A stretch of DNA of 64,000 nucleotides from Pseudomonas mohnii (GCF_900105115.1 NZ_FNRV01000001.1:310001-374000); one strand, 5' to 3'. Positions 43,775 through 53,160 are shown, counted from the stretch's first letter. Notes: generated by a model from the letters alone, not told the origin. Made by a program: numbers and translations.

Positions 43775-44299
43775 CTAAAGCTTCAAGCCGTTACGTGCCG
43801 CCTCTATTTCATCCTGGCTGGTTTTATAAGCGTCGGCCTGCCCCGCATAGGAAAGAACGTAGGCTTTATCGGCGTCCACCGCAGCGACCAATGTTTGCGA
43901 AAGCACATGACGTCCGTTTTGCGTGATGGTGCACGTCGTTTCCAACGCCGGTAATCGGCTCAAGGTTGTCGCATGAATCCGACTGCACGCACTTTGATAG
44001 CCACTCTGATAAAAGCCTTTTTGCACGGACTTGCGCATCTCCAGTAGCACGGCTTCCAGATTGACCTGATGACCGGTTTCCACCTGGGTCATGGTCAGTT
44101 CCATCACCATGACCGGCTCGCCAGCCTGATTGTTTTTCACTGCGCGCTGGCGACTGACACCCGCTTTGCCGTCACCTTGCGGCACGTCTTCAATTTGCCA
44201 GCCGGTTGGCCAGGGCATGACCGGTGCATCGGCGTGAGCCATGGCGACCGTCGACAGCACGCCCATCAAGAGGAACAACGTTTTACCGAATCGAATCAT
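43775..44299 (-). CDS. Exported hypothetical protein (174 aa)
   Basis: 174 residues from ATG 44299, or 178 from GTG 44311. A Sec signal (MIRFGKTLFLLMGVLSTVAMAHA) is followed by PWPTGWQIEDVPQGDGK and two widely spaced cysteines (SACSRIH, ETTCTITQ) that could form a disulfide in the periplasm. It resembles the uncharacterised Pseudomonas family I remember as DUF4946; that assignment is from memory and uncertain. Single gene, convergent with mvaU. Confidence 0.7.
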   Translation of the reverse strand: MIRFGKTLFLLMGVLSTVAMAHADAPVMPWPTGWQIEDVPQGDGKAGVSRQRAVKNNQAGEPVMVMELTMTQVETGHQVNLEAVLLEMRKSVQKGFYQSGYQSACSRIHATTLSRLPALETTCTITQNGRHVLSQTLVAAVDADKAYVLSYAGQADAYKTSQDEIEAARNGLKL

Positions 44300-44444
44300 T
44301 GCAATGAACACTCGCCAATTGTGGCCGGAAGTCTGAGCTTCGACCGGCCGTCAGGCAATAGCCGACGGTTTTGGTTTGGTGATGTCAGAGCCCTTGCGTA
44401 TCATTGTCGCCATTCTTCAGCCCCACTTGTTTTCTGGAGGGCCC

Positions 44445-44966
44445 ATGAGCCTGCAAGAACTGAACAGCTTCCCCGGCGTGACCGCGCAGCCTGATACCGC
44501 AACCCAGAACTTCGTGTTCAACCACACCATGCTGCGCGTCAAGGACATCACCAAATCCCTGGATTTCTACACGCGCATCCTCGGTTTCTCACTGGTGGAA
44601 AAACGCGACTTCCCGGAAGCGGAATTCAGCCTGTATTTCCTTGCGCTGGTCGACAAAAGCCAGATCCCGGCCGACGCCGCAGCACGCACCGAGTGGATGA
44701 AATCGATCCCCGGCATTCTCGAACTGACCCACAACCACGGCACCGAGAACGACCCGGACTTCGCCTATCACAATGGCAACACCGACCCACGCGGCTTTGG
44801 CCACATCTGCATTTCGGTGCCAGACATCGTCGCCGCGTGCGAGCGCTTCGAGGCGCTGGGCTGCGATTTCCAGAAGCGCCTGAATGACGGTCGCATGAAA
44901 AGCCTGGCTTTCATCAAGGACCCGGATGCCTATTGGGTCGAGATCATTCAGCCAGCGCCGCTGTGA
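44445..44966 (+). CDS. gloA: Lactoylglutathione lyase (glyoxalase I)
   Basis: 173 residues. The four metal ligands of the glyoxalase fold are present in FNHTMLRVKD (His), ILELTHNHG (Glu), GFGHICISV (His) and YWVEIIQP (Glu). It converts the hemithioacetal of methylglyoxal and glutathione to S-lactoylglutathione. The GILELTHNHGTE...NTDPRGFGHI sequence is the longer Pseudomonas GloA type. ATG 44445 follows TGGAGG. Confidence 0.95.
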   Translation: MSLQELNSFPGVTAQPDTATQNFVFNHTMLRVKDITKSLDFYTRILGFSLVEKRDFPEAEFSLYFLALVDKSQIPADAAARTEWMKSIPGILELTHNHGTENDPDFAYHNGNTDPRGFGHICISVPDIVAACERFEALGCDFQKRLNDGRMKSLAFIKDPDAYWVEIIQPAPL

Positions 44967-44980
44967 TGCAAAACCCCATC

Positions 44981-45044
44981 TTGTGGGAGCTGGTCCAGCG
45001 TTGGCGTCCTTGAAATCGCCATCGCCGGCAAGCCGGCTCCCACA
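44981..45044. repeat. REPIN-like pair of a divergent type
   Basis: TTGTGGGAGCTGGTCCAGCG (44981-45000) and GCCGGCAAGCCGGCTCCCAC (45023-45042) are REP-like arms with a CCGGC core instead of CGGGC/CGAGC. Confidence 0.65.
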
Positions 45045-45060
45045 ATGATCGCGGACACAA

Positions 45061-45088
45061 AAAACCCCATGATCGCTCATGGGGTTTT
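45061..45088. terminator. Two-way terminator between gloA and ahpF
   Basis: AAAACCCCATGA / TCATGGGGTTTT with a TCGC loop: A-run on one side and T-run on the other serve both convergent genes. Confidence 0.9.
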
Positions 45089-45107
45089 GTGTTTTCAGCG
45101 CCAGGGT

Positions 45108-46670
45108 TTACGCCGGGGCCGACGTGCGAATCAAGTGATCAAATGCACTCAGGGATGCCTTGGCGCCCTCGCCCACGGCAATCACGATCTGCTTGTACGG
45201 CACGGTGGTCACGTCGCCAGCGGCAAATATGCCCGGTACCGAGGTCTCGCCACGGGCATCGACGATGATCTCGCCACGCGGCGACAACTCGATGGTGCCC
45301 TTGAGCCAATCGGTGTTAGGCAGCAGACCGATCTGCACGAAGATCCCCTCCAGCTCCACGGTCCGCAGCTCATCGGTCTTACGATCCTTGTAGCGCAGGC
45401 CATTGACTTTCTGCCCGTCGCCGGTGACTTCAGTGGTTTGCGCATGGGTGATCACGGTCACGTTGGGCAGGCTGTTCAGCTTGCGCTGCAAGACCGCATC
45501 GGCGCGCAGCTGCACGTCGAACTCCAGCAGCGTCACGTGGGAGACGATCCCCGCCAGGTCGATAGCCGCTTCGACACCGGAGTTACCGCCGCCAATCACC
45601 GCCACGCGCTTGCCCTTGAACAGCGGGCCGTCGCAGTGCGGGCAGTACGCTACGCCTTTGTTGCGATATTGCTGCTCACCCGGCACGTTCATTTCGCGCC
45701 AGCGAGCACCGGTCGCCAGGATCACGGTTTTGGCTTTGAGCTTCGCACCGCTGGCGAAGTGCACTTCGTGCAGCTCACCGTTCTTGCCGGGTAGCAACTT
45801 GTCGGCGCGCTGCAGGTTCATGATGTCCACGTCGTACTGCTTGACGTGCTCTTCCAGCGCTACCGCCAGTTTCGGTCCTTCGGTCTCCTGCACCGAGATG
45901 AAGTTTTCGATGGCCATGGTGTCCAGCACCTGCCCACCAAAACGCTCCGCCGCCACACCGGTACGAATGCCTTTGCGGGCTGCGTAGATCGCCGCCGAAG
46001 CACCGGCCGGGCCGCCGCCGACCACCAGCACGTCAAAGGCTTCCTTGGCGCTGATCTTCTCGGCTTGCCGCTCGATGCCGCTGGTGTCGATCTTGGCGAG
46101 GATTTCTTCCAGGCCCATGCGGCCCTGGCCGAAGTTCACACCGTTGAGGTAGATGCTGGGCACCGCCATGATCTGGCGCTCATCGACTTCAGCCTGGAAC
46201 AGCGCGCCGTCGATGGCGACATGACGGATGTTCGGGTTCAGCACCGCCATCAGGTTCAGCGCCTGGACCACGTCCGGGCAGTTTTGGCAGGACAGCGAGA
46301 AGTAAGTCTCGAAGTTGAACTCACCCTTGAGCGAGCGGATCTGTTCGATCACTTCGACACTGGCCTTCGAAGGGTGGCCGCCGACTTGAAGCAAGGCCAG
46401 CACCAGCGAAGTGAATTCGTGGCCCATCGGGATACCGGCGAAACGCAGGCTGATATCAGCCCCCGGGCGATTGATTGAGAACGATGGCTTGCGTGCATCG
46501 TCACCGTTGTCGAGTAAGGTAATTTGGGTGGAAAGACTGGCAACGTCTTTCAGCAATTCGAGCATTTCCCGGGATTTCGCACCGTCGTCGAGGGATGCAA
46601 CGATCTCGATCGGCTGGGTGACCCGTTCCAGGTACGATTTCAACTGGGCTTTAAGATTGGCGTCCAACAT
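45108..46670 (-). CDS. ahpF: Alkyl hydroperoxide reductase subunit F
   Basis: 520 residues. An N-terminal domain of two thioredoxin folds carries CQNC ([14 protein letters not shown], about 128-131); the C-terminal thioredoxin-reductase-like part has [17 protein letters not shown], the active YCPHCDG disulfide and FAAGDVTT. It passes electrons from NADH through FAD to AhpC. It is downstream of ahpC but a terminator lies between them. The ribosome site is AAGGAAA. Confidence 0.97.
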   Translation of the reverse strand: MLDANLKAQLKSYLERVTQPIEIVASLDDGAKSREMLELLKDVASLSTQITLLDNGDDARKPSFSINRPGADISLRFAGIPMGHEFTSLVLALLQVGGHPSKASVEVIEQIRSLKGEFNFETYFSLSCQNCPDVVQALNLMAVLNPNIRHVAIDGALFQAEVDERQIMAVPSIYLNGVNFGQGRMGLEEILAKIDTSGIERQAEKISAKEAFDVLVVGGGPAGASAAIYAARKGIRTGVAAERFGGQVLDTMAIENFISVQETEGPKLAVALEEHVKQYDVDIMNLQRADKLLPGKNGELHEVHFASGAKLKAKTVILATGARWREMNVPGEQQYRNKGVAYCPHCDGPLFKGKRVAVIGGGNSGVEAAIDLAGIVSHVTLLEFDVQLRADAVLQRKLNSLPNVTVITHAQTTEVTGDGQKVNGLRYKDRKTDELRTVELEGIFVQIGLLPNTDWLKGTIELSPRGEIIVDARGETSVPGIFAAGDVTTVPYKQIVIAVGEGAKASLSAFDHLIRTSAPA

Positions 46671-46694
46671 ACGGGCGATTTCCTTTTGATTCTT

Positions 46695-46727
46695 AAAAAA
46701 AAAAGCCCGAGCGAATCTCGCCCGGGC
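46695..46727 (-). terminator. Terminator/attenuator between ahpC and ahpF
   Basis: On the minus strand GCCCGGGCG, loop AGATT, CGCTCGGGC, then ten T. The 9-base stem (one G-U pair) lies 24 bases before the ahpF start, so ahpF must be made by read-through or its own promoter. Confidence 0.88.
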
Positions 46728-46794
46728 GTTTTTATTGGGCGGTGCTGCTTACTGGTCAGGTGCGGCGTTCCGCCCTGATACGGCGCTCACAGAC

Positions 46795-47358
46795 TTAGAT
46801 CTTGCCGACCAGGTCCAGGGACGGCGCCAGAGTGGCCTCGCCTTCTTTCCACTTGGCAGGGCAAACCTCGCCTGGGTGAGCAGCGACGTACTGGGCAGCC
46901 TTGATTTTGCGCAGCAGTTCGGAAGCGTCGCGGCCTACACCGCCGTCGTTCAGTTCGACGATTTTGATCTGGCCTTCAGGGTTGATCACGAAGGTGCCAC
47001 GGTCAGCCAGACCCACTTCCTCAATCAGCACGTCAAAGTTGCGGGAGATGGCGTGGGTCGGGTCGCCGATCATGGTGTACTGGATTTTGCCGATCGCTGG
47101 CGAAGTGTTGTGCCAGGCAGCGTGGGCGAAATGAGTGTCGGTGGAAACGCTGTAGATCTCGACGCCCAGCTTCTGGAAGGCATCGTAGTTGTCAGCCAGG
47201 TCTTCCAGCTCGGTTGGGCAAACGAAAGTGAAGTCAGCCGGGTAGAAGAAAACGACAGACCACTTGCCTTTCAGGTCAGCGTCCGAGACTTGTACGAAGT
47301 CGCCGTTTTTGTAGGCGGTCGCTTGGAACGGTTTAACTTGGCTGTTGATGATAGGCAT
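46795..47358 (-). CDS. ahpC: Alkyl hydroperoxide reductase subunit C (typical 2-Cys peroxiredoxin)
   Basis: 187 residues. Peroxidatic Cys lies in [12 protein letters not shown] (about 47) and resolving Cys in [11 protein letters not shown] (about 166). It reduces hydrogen peroxide and organic peroxides with electrons from AhpF. The start [17 protein letters not shown] is standard, after a GGAGAG site. A 15-base palindrome lies about 100 bases upstream, in the region where OxyR control would be expected. Confidence 0.98.
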   Translation of the reverse strand: MPIINSQVKPFQATAYKNGDFVQVSDADLKGKWSVVFFYPADFTFVCPTELEDLADNYDAFQKLGVEIYSVSTDTHFAHAAWHNTSPAIGKIQYTMIGDPTHAISRNFDVLIEEVGLADRGTFVINPEGQIKIVELNDGGVGRDASELLRKIKAAQYVAAHPGEVCPAKWKEGEATLAPSLDLVGKI

Positions 47359-47455
47359 CGTTGACTCTCCATCGGGGTTAAGAAGTTGATGGGGAGAACT
47401 TTACCCACTCGACGGACGGTTGGCTCATTGGCAAACCTCATGCCGCTGATTGGCT

Positions 47456-47470
47456 TTGGCTATTAGCCAA
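47456..47470. promoter_or_regulatory. Palindrome in the ahpC upstream region
   Basis: TTGGCTATTAGCCAA is a perfect 15-base palindrome about 100 bases before the ahpC start and 26 bases from the end of the recombinase gene. OxyR is the usual activator of ahpC; the full four-part OxyR motif is not evident, so this is a tentative regulator site. Confidence 0.4.
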
Positions 47471-47495
47471 CCTTATTAATAGAAGAAAAGCGTAT

Positions 47496-48434
47496 TTACG
47501 GGCCCAACGACTTTTCCGCGAGGCGGGCCATGCCCAGGAACGGACTGGCTTCGATGTAGCGCATGGCAGACTTCATGTCCTTCCAACCCACATAGCTCAT
47601 CAACGACTTCAAGTCCCAACCACTCTGATGCGCCCACGAGGCAAAGCCGCGGCGCAACGAGTGACTGGTGTAGTGCTCGGCCGCAATGCTCGCACGCCCC
47701 AATGCCTGGCGCAGCAGAGGAATGACACTGTTTGGGTGCAGGCCCTCCTCGCTCAAATGCCCCCAGCGATCGATGCCGCGAAACACCGGACCACGGACCA
47801 ATGCCGCTTCACCGATCCAGTCGATGTAGGCCTGCACCGGACATAAACGCTGCAGCGCGGGTGTCTGGTACGTCTTGCCAAGGTTCTCGCGGTCACTCTT
47901 GCTGCGCGGCAGGTACAGGCTGATGCCCGAACCGGCACTGGCCTGTACGTGCTCGACCTGCAGGCGACACAACTCATCGCTACGGAAGCCACGCCAGAAG
48001 CCGAGCAAAATCAACGCGGTGTCGCGCCGGGCGCGGAGCAACCCCGGACGATCACCCTCAGCCCTGGCCGCTATCGCTTCTTGCTCCAGCCAGCCGATGA
48101 CTTGCTCAAGGTGCTGCAGTTGCAGGGGCTCGGCCTGTTTCTCCTGGGCCGGATGCAGCGCACGAATCCCCTTGAACACCTTGCGCACCACAGGCGCCTT
48201 GGTCGGGTCGGCGAACCCCTGACTGTTGTGCCACTGGGCCAGCGCCGACAACCGCAACTTGAGGGTATTGATCGACAACACGCCGGCATGCGCCACCAGA
48301 TAGCGCGCCACGCTGTCGCCCGTTGCCGGCAGGAACCCGCCCCAACTGACTTCGAAGTGTTCAATGGCGGCGCGATAGCTACGGCGAGTGTTGTCGCGCG
48401 TCGCCGCTTGCAGGTAACGATCCAGTTCACTCAT
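47496..48434 (-). CDS. Tyrosine recombinase / site-specific integrase (312 aa)
   Basis: 312 residues. The N-terminal SAM-like core-binding domain (residues 1-100: TRDNTRRSYRAAIEHFEVSWGGF...) precedes the catalytic domain. All active residues are seen: R151 (GFRSDELCRL), K179 (LPRSKSDREN), H258 and R261 (SHSLRRGF), W284 in the His/Trp position (YVGWKDMKS, as in Cre) and nucleophile Y293 (MRYIEA). No att sites, excisionase or prophage genes are nearby. It diverges from the KfrA-like gene across a palindrome-rich promoter region, so the two likely work as one module. Confidence 0.9.
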   Translation of the reverse strand: MSELDRYLQAATRDNTRRSYRAAIEHFEVSWGGFLPATGDSVARYLVAHAGVLSINTLKLRLSALAQWHNSQGFADPTKAPVVRKVFKGIRALHPAQEKQAEPLQLQHLEQVIGWLEQEAIAARAEGDRPGLLRARRDTALILLGFWRGFRSDELCRLQVEHVQASAGSGISLYLPRSKSDRENLGKTYQTPALQRLCPVQAYIDWIGEAALVRGPVFRGIDRWGHLSEEGLHPNSVIPLLRQALGRASIAAEHYTSHSLRRGFASWAHQSGWDLKSLMSYVGWKDMKSAMRYIEASPFLGMARLAEKSLGP

Positions 48435-48470
48435 GGGGCCAACTCTCGAATGCGTACTGCTTTTACGGGT

Positions 48471-48588
48471 GAAAAACCGGTTTTTCGATGATCACACGGG
48501 GTAATACCAGTATATCCCGTGTCATTCGTCGCCTGTATTTATCTTTTAATATTCGATGGTACAATGCGTAATACGGCATTACGTACCA
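48471..48588. promoter_or_regulatory. Three dyads in the divergent recombinase/KfrA promoter region
   Basis: (1) Perfect 16-base palindrome GAAAAACCGGTTTTTC (48471-48486). (2) Nested dyad 48494-48522: ACACGGG ... ATACCAGTAT ... CCCGTGT; the minus-strand TATACT inside it could be the recombinase -10. (3) TGGTAC ... CGTAAT-ACGGC-ATTACG-TACCA (48557-48588), overlapping a TACAAT -10-like element for the KfrA-like gene. KfrA proteins of plasmids repress their own promoters by binding repeats, so these are candidate operators. Confidence 0.55.
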
Positions 48589-48612
48589 CACATCAAAATC
48601 GTAGGAGTAATC

Positions 48613-49626
48613 ATGGCCCGTGGCGGCGTTAACAAAGCAGTGGTTCAAGCCGCGCGTCTGGCGATCCTCGCCCGTGGCGAAAACCCGAGCATCGATGCAG
48701 TACGGATCGAGATGGGCAATACGGGCTCCAAGACCACGATCCATCGCTATCTGAAAGAACTGGGGGAAGGCACTCAACCTGATGACACGGAAGCGCCGGA
48801 GCCTATCGACGATGAGTTGCTGGCCCTGGTGTCACGACTGGCGCAACGCCTGAAGGAACAGGCACAAGAACCCATCGACCAGGCCCGCGAGCAGTTCGAA
48901 CAGCAACGCAAGGACCTGGAAACCCGGCTGCACGAGGCCGAGCAGGCCAATACGCAATTGCAGCAGCACTACGAACTCCAAAGCCTGGCACTGGCCCAGG
49001 AATCCGAGGCCCTGCACAGCACCCGCTCCATGCTGCAGTCCGAACAAACCCGCAATGCCGGACTGAACCAGGCACTGGCGGATTTCGAATTGCGCTTGCA
49101 AGACAAGGACGAGCAGATCCGCTCGCTGGAAGAGAAACACCTGCATGCCCGCGACGCGCTGGAGCATTACCGCAACGCCGTTAAAGAGCAGCGCGAGCAG
49201 GAGCACAGCCGCCATGAAAGCCAGGTGCAGCAGTTGCAGATGGAATTGCGCCAGGCTCAGCAGAGCGCCATGGTGCGCCAGGATGAAATCACCCAGTTGC
49301 ACCGCGACAACGAGCGCCTGCTGACCGAAAACCGGGGAACCCTGCGCGAGCTGAGTTCGCTGCAAGAGCAGCTCAAGCAGAGCAACAGTCGCCAGGATCA
49401 GTTACTGGAACAAGCCAATCGCGTTGACGGCGAACGCACCCTCCTCCAGGAACGCTTGCGCGTCGCCCTGCTGGAAAGTCAGTCGCTGAAACAGAACGTC
49501 GATGAACAGCTGCAGATCAACAAGTCGCTGGAAATCGAATTGATCAAGGCACAGGCAGAACTGGAAGAAAGCGAGCGTCTGGCGGCTGCCGTTGCGACAG
49601 CGCCAGACACCGCCCAGGACGATTAG
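48613..49626 (+). CDS. KfrA-like DNA-binding protein with long coiled coil
   Basis: 337 residues. The N-terminal KfrA-type DNA-binding domain ([49 protein letters not shown], residues 1-52) is followed by a nearly unbroken coiled coil of about 250 residues rich in Gln, Glu, Leu and Arg (about 75-322). KfrA proteins on IncP plasmids bind DNA and stabilise plasmids through their alpha-helical tails. This copy is chromosomal, diverges from a tyrosine recombinase and overlaps the end of gor by 4 bases. ATG 48613 follows GTAGGAG. The function here is unknown; a role in recombination-site or chromosome organisation is possible. Confidence 0.85.
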   Translation: MARGGVNKAVVQAARLAILARGENPSIDAVRIEMGNTGSKTTIHRYLKELGEGTQPDDTEAPEPIDDELLALVSRLAQRLKEQAQEPIDQAREQFEQQRKDLETRLHEAEQANTQLQQHYELQSLALAQESEALHSTRSMLQSEQTRNAGLNQALADFELRLQDKDEQIRSLEEKHLHARDALEHYRNAVKEQREQEHSRHESQVQQLQMELRQAQQSAMVRQDEITQLHRDNERLLTENRGTLRELSSLQEQLKQSNSRQDQLLEQANRVDGERTLLQERLRVALLESQSLKQNVDEQLQINKSLEIELIKAQAELEESERLAAAVATAPDTAQDD

Positions 49627-50981
49627 CCGGCAACCGGCGTGCGCATGGTGACGAACTCTTCGGCGGCCGTCGGGTGCACGCCGATGGTCTCGTCGAAGTG
49701 TTGCTTGGTGGCGCCAGCCTTCAAGGCAATCGCCAGGCCCTGGACGATCTCACCCGCCTCCGGACCGACCATGTGGCAGCCCAGCACCTTGTCGGTCTTG
49801 GCATCCACCACCAGTTTCATCAGCGTGCGCTCCTGGCATTCGGTCAGGGTCAGCTTCATCGGCCGGAAACGGCTTTCGAAGATCACCACATCGTGCCCCG
49901 CGTCGCGCGCTTCTTCTTCGGTCAAACCGACGGTGCCAATGTTCGGCAAGCTGAACACCGCCGTCGGGATCATTTTGTAATCCACCGGACGGTACTGCTC
50001 AGGCTTGAACAGGCGACGGGCCACCGCCATGCCCTCGGCCAGTGCCACGGGTGTCAGCTGGACGCGACCGATCACATCACCGAGCGCCAGAATCGACGGT
50101 TCAGCGGTCTGGTACTGCTCATCCACCTCCACGAAACCTTTCTTGTCGAGTTTCACCCCGGTGTTTTCCAGCCCCAGGTTATCCAGCATCGGACGCCGGC
50201 CGGTGGCGTAGAACACACAGTCAGCCTCCAGGTGCCGGCCGTCCTTGAGCGTCACCTTCAGGCTGCCGTCGGCCTGTTTTTCGATGCGCTCGATGTCGGC
50301 ATTGAATTGCAGATCCATGCCGCGCTTGGTCAGCTCCTCCTGCAAATGCTTGCGCACCGAACCGTCGAAACCGCGCAGGAACAGTTCGCCGCGATACAGC
50401 AACGTGGTTTTCGCGCCCAGACCGTGGAAGATCCCCGCGAACTCGACGGCGATGTAGCCACCGCCAACCACCAGCACACGTTTGGGCAGCTCGTTGAGGA
50501 AAAACGCCTGGTTGGAGCTGATTGCGTGCTCATGCCCCGGAACCTCCGGAATCTGCGGCCAGCCGCCGGTGGCGATCAGGATGTGCTTGGCGCTGTGGCG
50601 CTCGCCATTGATCTCGACTGTGTGCGGGTCGACGATCCTGGCGTGACCTTCGTGCAGGGTCACGCCACTGTTGACCAGCAGGTTGTGGTATATGCCGTTC
50701 AGGCGATTGATCTCGCGGTCCTTGTTGGCGATCAGCGTCGCCCAATCGAACTGCGCTTCATCCAGGCTCCAGCCAAAACCCGAAGCCTGTTCGAAGTCTT
50801 CGGCGAAGTGCGCGCCGTAGACCAGCAGTTTTTTCGGCACGCAGCCGACGTTGACACAAGTACCACCCAGGTAGCGACTCTCGGCCACGGCCACTTTCGC
50901 GCCGAAACCGGCTGCAAATCGGGCAGCCCGCACACCGCCAGAGCCGGCGCCAATCACATAAAGATCAAAATCGTAGGCCAT
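49623..50981 (-). CDS. gor: Glutathione-disulfide reductase
   Basis: 452 residues. FAD motif [14 protein letters not shown], redox disulfide C42-C47 ([13 protein letters not shown]), NADP motif [18 protein letters not shown] with following Arg-rich loop, and the catalytic His in [10 protein letters not shown] at the C terminus. It reduces glutathione disulfide with NADPH. The start follows GAGGAGATAG. The 3' end overlaps the KfrA-like gene by 4 bases in convergent direction. Confidence 0.97.
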   Translation of the reverse strand: MAYDFDLYVIGAGSGGVRAARFAAGFGAKVAVAESRYLGGTCVNVGCVPKKLLVYGAHFAEDFEQASGFGWSLDEAQFDWATLIANKDREINRLNGIYHNLLVNSGVTLHEGHARIVDPHTVEINGERHSAKHILIATGGWPQIPEVPGHEHAISSNQAFFLNELPKRVLVVGGGYIAVEFAGIFHGLGAKTTLLYRGELFLRGFDGSVRKHLQEELTKRGMDLQFNADIERIEKQADGSLKVTLKDGRHLEADCVFYATGRRPMLDNLGLENTGVKLDKKGFVEVDEQYQTAEPSILALGDVIGRVQLTPVALAEGMAVARRLFKPEQYRPVDYKMIPTAVFSLPNIGTVGLTEEEARDAGHDVVIFESRFRPMKLTLTECQERTLMKLVVDAKTDKVLGCHMVGPEAGEIVQGLAIALKAGATKQHFDETIGVHPTAAEEFVTMRTPVAG

Positions 50982-51062
50982 TTTCTATCTCCTCGGCAGG
51001 CCATCAGCATACCTGCCGCCATGGGTTGGGCAAGCACTGCTCTCGATATAGGGCCAGAAAAT

Positions 51063-51090
51063 GAAAAAGCCACCCGTAGGTGGCTTTTTC
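51063..51090 (-). terminator. Terminator of galU
   Basis: GAAAAAGCCACC / GGTGGCTTTTTC with loop CGTA, 23 bases after the galU stop; on the minus strand it ends in a T-run. Confidence 0.92.
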
Positions 51091-51112
51091 AGTACAAGCA
51101 GCTCAGGCGTTA

Positions 51113-51952
51113 TCAGTAAGCCTTGCCAGTCTTGTAGAAGTTCTCGAAGCAGAAGTTGGTCGCGTCAATGTAGCCTTCAGCGCCACCGCAGTCGAAGCGC
51201 TTGCCCTTGAACTTGTAGGCAATCACGCAACCGTCCTGCGCCTGCTTCATCAGGGCGTCAGTGATCTGGATCTCGCCACCTTTGCCCGGATCGGTTTGTT
51301 CGATCAGGCTGAAGATGTCCGGCGTCATGATGTAACGACCGATGATCGCCAGGTTCGACGGGGCATCTTCCGGTTTTGGCTTCTCGACCATATTACGCAC
51401 GCGGTACAGATCGTCACCAATCAGGTCGCCTGCAATCACGCCGTATTTGCTGGTTTCTTGCGGGTCGACTTCCATGATCGCGACGATGGTGCAGCGATAC
51501 TGCTTGTACAGCTTGACCATCTGCTTGAGTACGCCGTCACCTTCCAGGTTGACGCACAAGTCATCCGCCAGCACCACGGCGAACGGTTCGTCGCCGATCA
51601 GCGGACGACCGGTCAGGATGGCATGGCCCAGACCTTTCATTTCCGTCTGGCGCGTGTAGGAGAACGAGCACTCATCCAACAGGCGGCGGATGCCGACCAG
51701 GTATTTTTCCTTGTCGGTGCCCTTGATCTGGTTTTCCAACTCGTAGCTGATGTCGAAGTGGTCTTCCAGAGCGCGCTTGCCACGACCGGTAACGATGGAA
51801 ATCTCGGTCAAACCGGCATCCAGAGCTTCTTCGACGCCGTACTGGATCAGTGGCTTGTTTACCACCGGCAGCATTTCTTTGGGCATGGCTTTAGTCGCTG
51901 GCAGGAAGCGAGTACCGTAACCGGCTGCTGGGAACAAGCATTTCTTGATCAT
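51113..51952 (-). CDS. galU: UTP--glucose-1-phosphate uridylyltransferase
   Basis: 279 residues, the usual Pseudomonas GalU size. The nucleotide-binding start IKKCLFPAAGYGTRFLPATKAMPKEMLPVVNKPLIQYGVEEA, the AVVLADDLC metal site and GGEIQITDALMKQA are all present. It makes UDP-glucose for envelope polysaccharides and trehalose. The start follows AAGGAC. The 293 bases upstream (51953-52245) contain only a CAGCGGA/TCCGCTG hairpin at 52063-52080. Confidence 0.97.
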   Translation of the reverse strand: MIKKCLFPAAGYGTRFLPATKAMPKEMLPVVNKPLIQYGVEEALDAGLTEISIVTGRGKRALEDHFDISYELENQIKGTDKEKYLVGIRRLLDECSFSYTRQTEMKGLGHAILTGRPLIGDEPFAVVLADDLCVNLEGDGVLKQMVKLYKQYRCTIVAIMEVDPQETSKYGVIAGDLIGDDLYRVRNMVEKPKPEDAPSNLAIIGRYIMTPDIFSLIEQTDPGKGGEIQITDALMKQAQDGCVIAYKFKGKRFDCGGAEGYIDATNFCFENFYKTGKAY

Positions 51953-52245
51953 AAAAGTCCTTGAAAGGGCTGTGTGTACGAGTTTCGGCGCAGTCTAATC
52001 AGGCAGCGAGCACCTTACAATGCCCCGCACTGGCTAACCGATGCCATCATAGAGAAATATTTCAGCGGATAGTTCCGCTGGGAGCTCCGCAGATTGCTCA
52101 GCAACCTGTTATTGATAGCAGACACTGCCAGACTTGCACGGTTTGTCATCTGAACGGGCAATCGGCCCACCATACGCCCATCCGCACCCGATGCGTGCAT
52201 TTGGCGTTATCATGGCGCGATTGAACCAGCCAACGAGGCAGATAG

Positions 52246-52434
52246 ATGTCGGCAGCAAAGAGCGTCAACGGTTTCCTGATCAACAAGGCAATGGACGGAC
52301 AATGGTGGGTCGGCAGTGTTGCCGGTGAGAATATTGCCGGGCCCTTTCCGACCGAAGCCATGGCGATCGAAGTGGCGTCGGTGCTGGAGCTGGAGCACCC
52401 GGATCCCAAGCGACGCGGCAAGGACAAGAACTGA
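52246..52434 (+). CDS. Small hypothetical protein (62 aa)
   Basis: 62 residues: MSAAKSVNGFLINKAMDG, QWWVGSVAGENIAGPF, then a helix AMAIEVASVLELEHPDP and a basic end KRRGKDKN. No family recognised. It has its own terminator 13 bases downstream and typical Pseudomonas codon use, which support it as a real gene. Confidence 0.72.
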   Translation: MSAAKSVNGFLINKAMDGQWWVGSVAGENIAGPFPTEAMAIEVASVLELEHPDPKRRGKDKN

Positions 52435-52446
52435 TCGGCACCCAAG

Positions 52447-52471
52447 GCCCTGCCATTGCGCAGGGCTTTTT
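52447..52471 (+). terminator. Terminator after the 62-aa gene
   Basis: GCCCTGC / GCAGGGC stem with loop CATTGC and five T. Confidence 0.9.
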
Positions 52472-52563
52472 CATGAAAACCGGCAACAAGTGGCCTATCG
52501 CTATAACCTTTTGCTGCCGGCGCTGTCACAGCTTTTGCCCACCTCTTTGACGACGACAACGAC

Positions 52564-52845
52564 ATGACTAAATTCTTGCCACTGATCGCGGTATTGGCCC
52601 TGAGTGGCTGTGCGACATCCCAAACCACGTACTTGAATAACGGCGAACAGGGTCTGGCCATCGATTGTTCCGGGGAAGCCAACTCCTGGGCCACCTGCTA
52701 CGAAAAGGCCGACGCCTCCTGCGCCGGCACCGGTTACCGGATTGTGGGCACCGATGGCACGCCTGCCACCAAGGAAAGCGACAAAACCCTGGGCGTCGAC
52801 GTCGGCAACTACAAGAATCGCAGCGTGGTGGTGGTCTGCAAGTAA
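52564..52845 (+). CDS. Small lipoprotein (93 aa)
   Basis: 93 residues. Signal peptide MTKFLPLIAVLALSGC with lipobox LSGC (Cys16), so it is likely an outer- or inner-membrane lipoprotein. The mature part has four cysteines (IDCSGE, ATCYEK, ASCAGTG, VVCK) that could form two disulfides. It resembles small uncharacterised Pseudomonas lipoproteins with a YEKA..CAGTGY motif. Convergent with the 76-aa gene. Confidence 0.8.
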   Translation: MTKFLPLIAVLALSGCATSQTTYLNNGEQGLAIDCSGEANSWATCYEKADASCAGTGYRIVGTDGTPATKESDKTLGVDVGNYKNRSVVVVCK

Positions 52846-52857
52846 GGCGTGCGGCCT

Positions 52858-53088
52858 TTACATATGGATTTCGGCGAACTTGATACCCAGGCCCCGTACC
52901 GTTTCGATCAGGTCGTCGAGGCGGCTGAAGGATTCCACTTCATCGTTGTCGTCCACCAGAAAAAAACTGCGCCCTCCGCTTTTCTTGAAAAAAACGATCC
53001 ATTCGCCCGGATCTGCCGGGTTCTGAATCACGTGGGTGCCAGAGACCTGCCCCTTTGAATGGCGCTCCCGTACTTGCTCTCGCTTCAT
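52858..53088 (-). CDS. Small hypothetical protein (76 aa)
   Basis: 76 residues from ATG 53088 after CTGGAGTCGAGC. The sequence KREQVRERHSKGQVSGTHVIQNP...EWIVFFKKSGGRSFFLVDDNDEVESFSRLDDLIETVRGLGIKFAEIHM suggests a short beta-beta-alpha unit with an N-terminal basic helix. No family assigned with confidence; it could be a small DNA-binding or antitoxin-like protein, which is speculation. Codon use fits its neighbours. Confidence 0.65.
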   Translation of the reverse strand: MKREQVRERHSKGQVSGTHVIQNPADPGEWIVFFKKSGGRSFFLVDDNDEVESFSRLDDLIETVRGLGIKFAEIHM

Positions 53089-53108
53089 GCTCGACTCCAG
53101 AAATGACA

Positions 53109-53137
53109 ATGCCGCCAAAGTCTTGCTTTGACGGCAT
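53109..53137. repeat. Inverted repeat between two small minus-strand genes
   Basis: ATGCCGCCAAAG and CTTTGACGGCAT pair over 12 bases with one mismatch and a 5-base loop; no T-run on either strand. It lies between the stop of the 118-aa lipoprotein gene and the start of the 76-aa gene. Confidence 0.5.
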
Positions 53138-53160
53138 CGGTGCTGACCGTTGGTATTGTA

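Noticed and set aside
2497-45044. CRISPR array from recurring GGGAGC... repeats
   Set aside because: Repeats are dispersed, inverted and palindromic, with no regular spacers or cas genes; they are REPs.
47496-48434. Prophage integrase marking an integrated element
   Set aside because: No tRNA, att repeat, or phage genes on either side; flanking genes are core.
49674-51119. 481-codon open frame opposite gor
   Set aside because: Antisense shadow; no domain, no ribosome site, and gor is intact.
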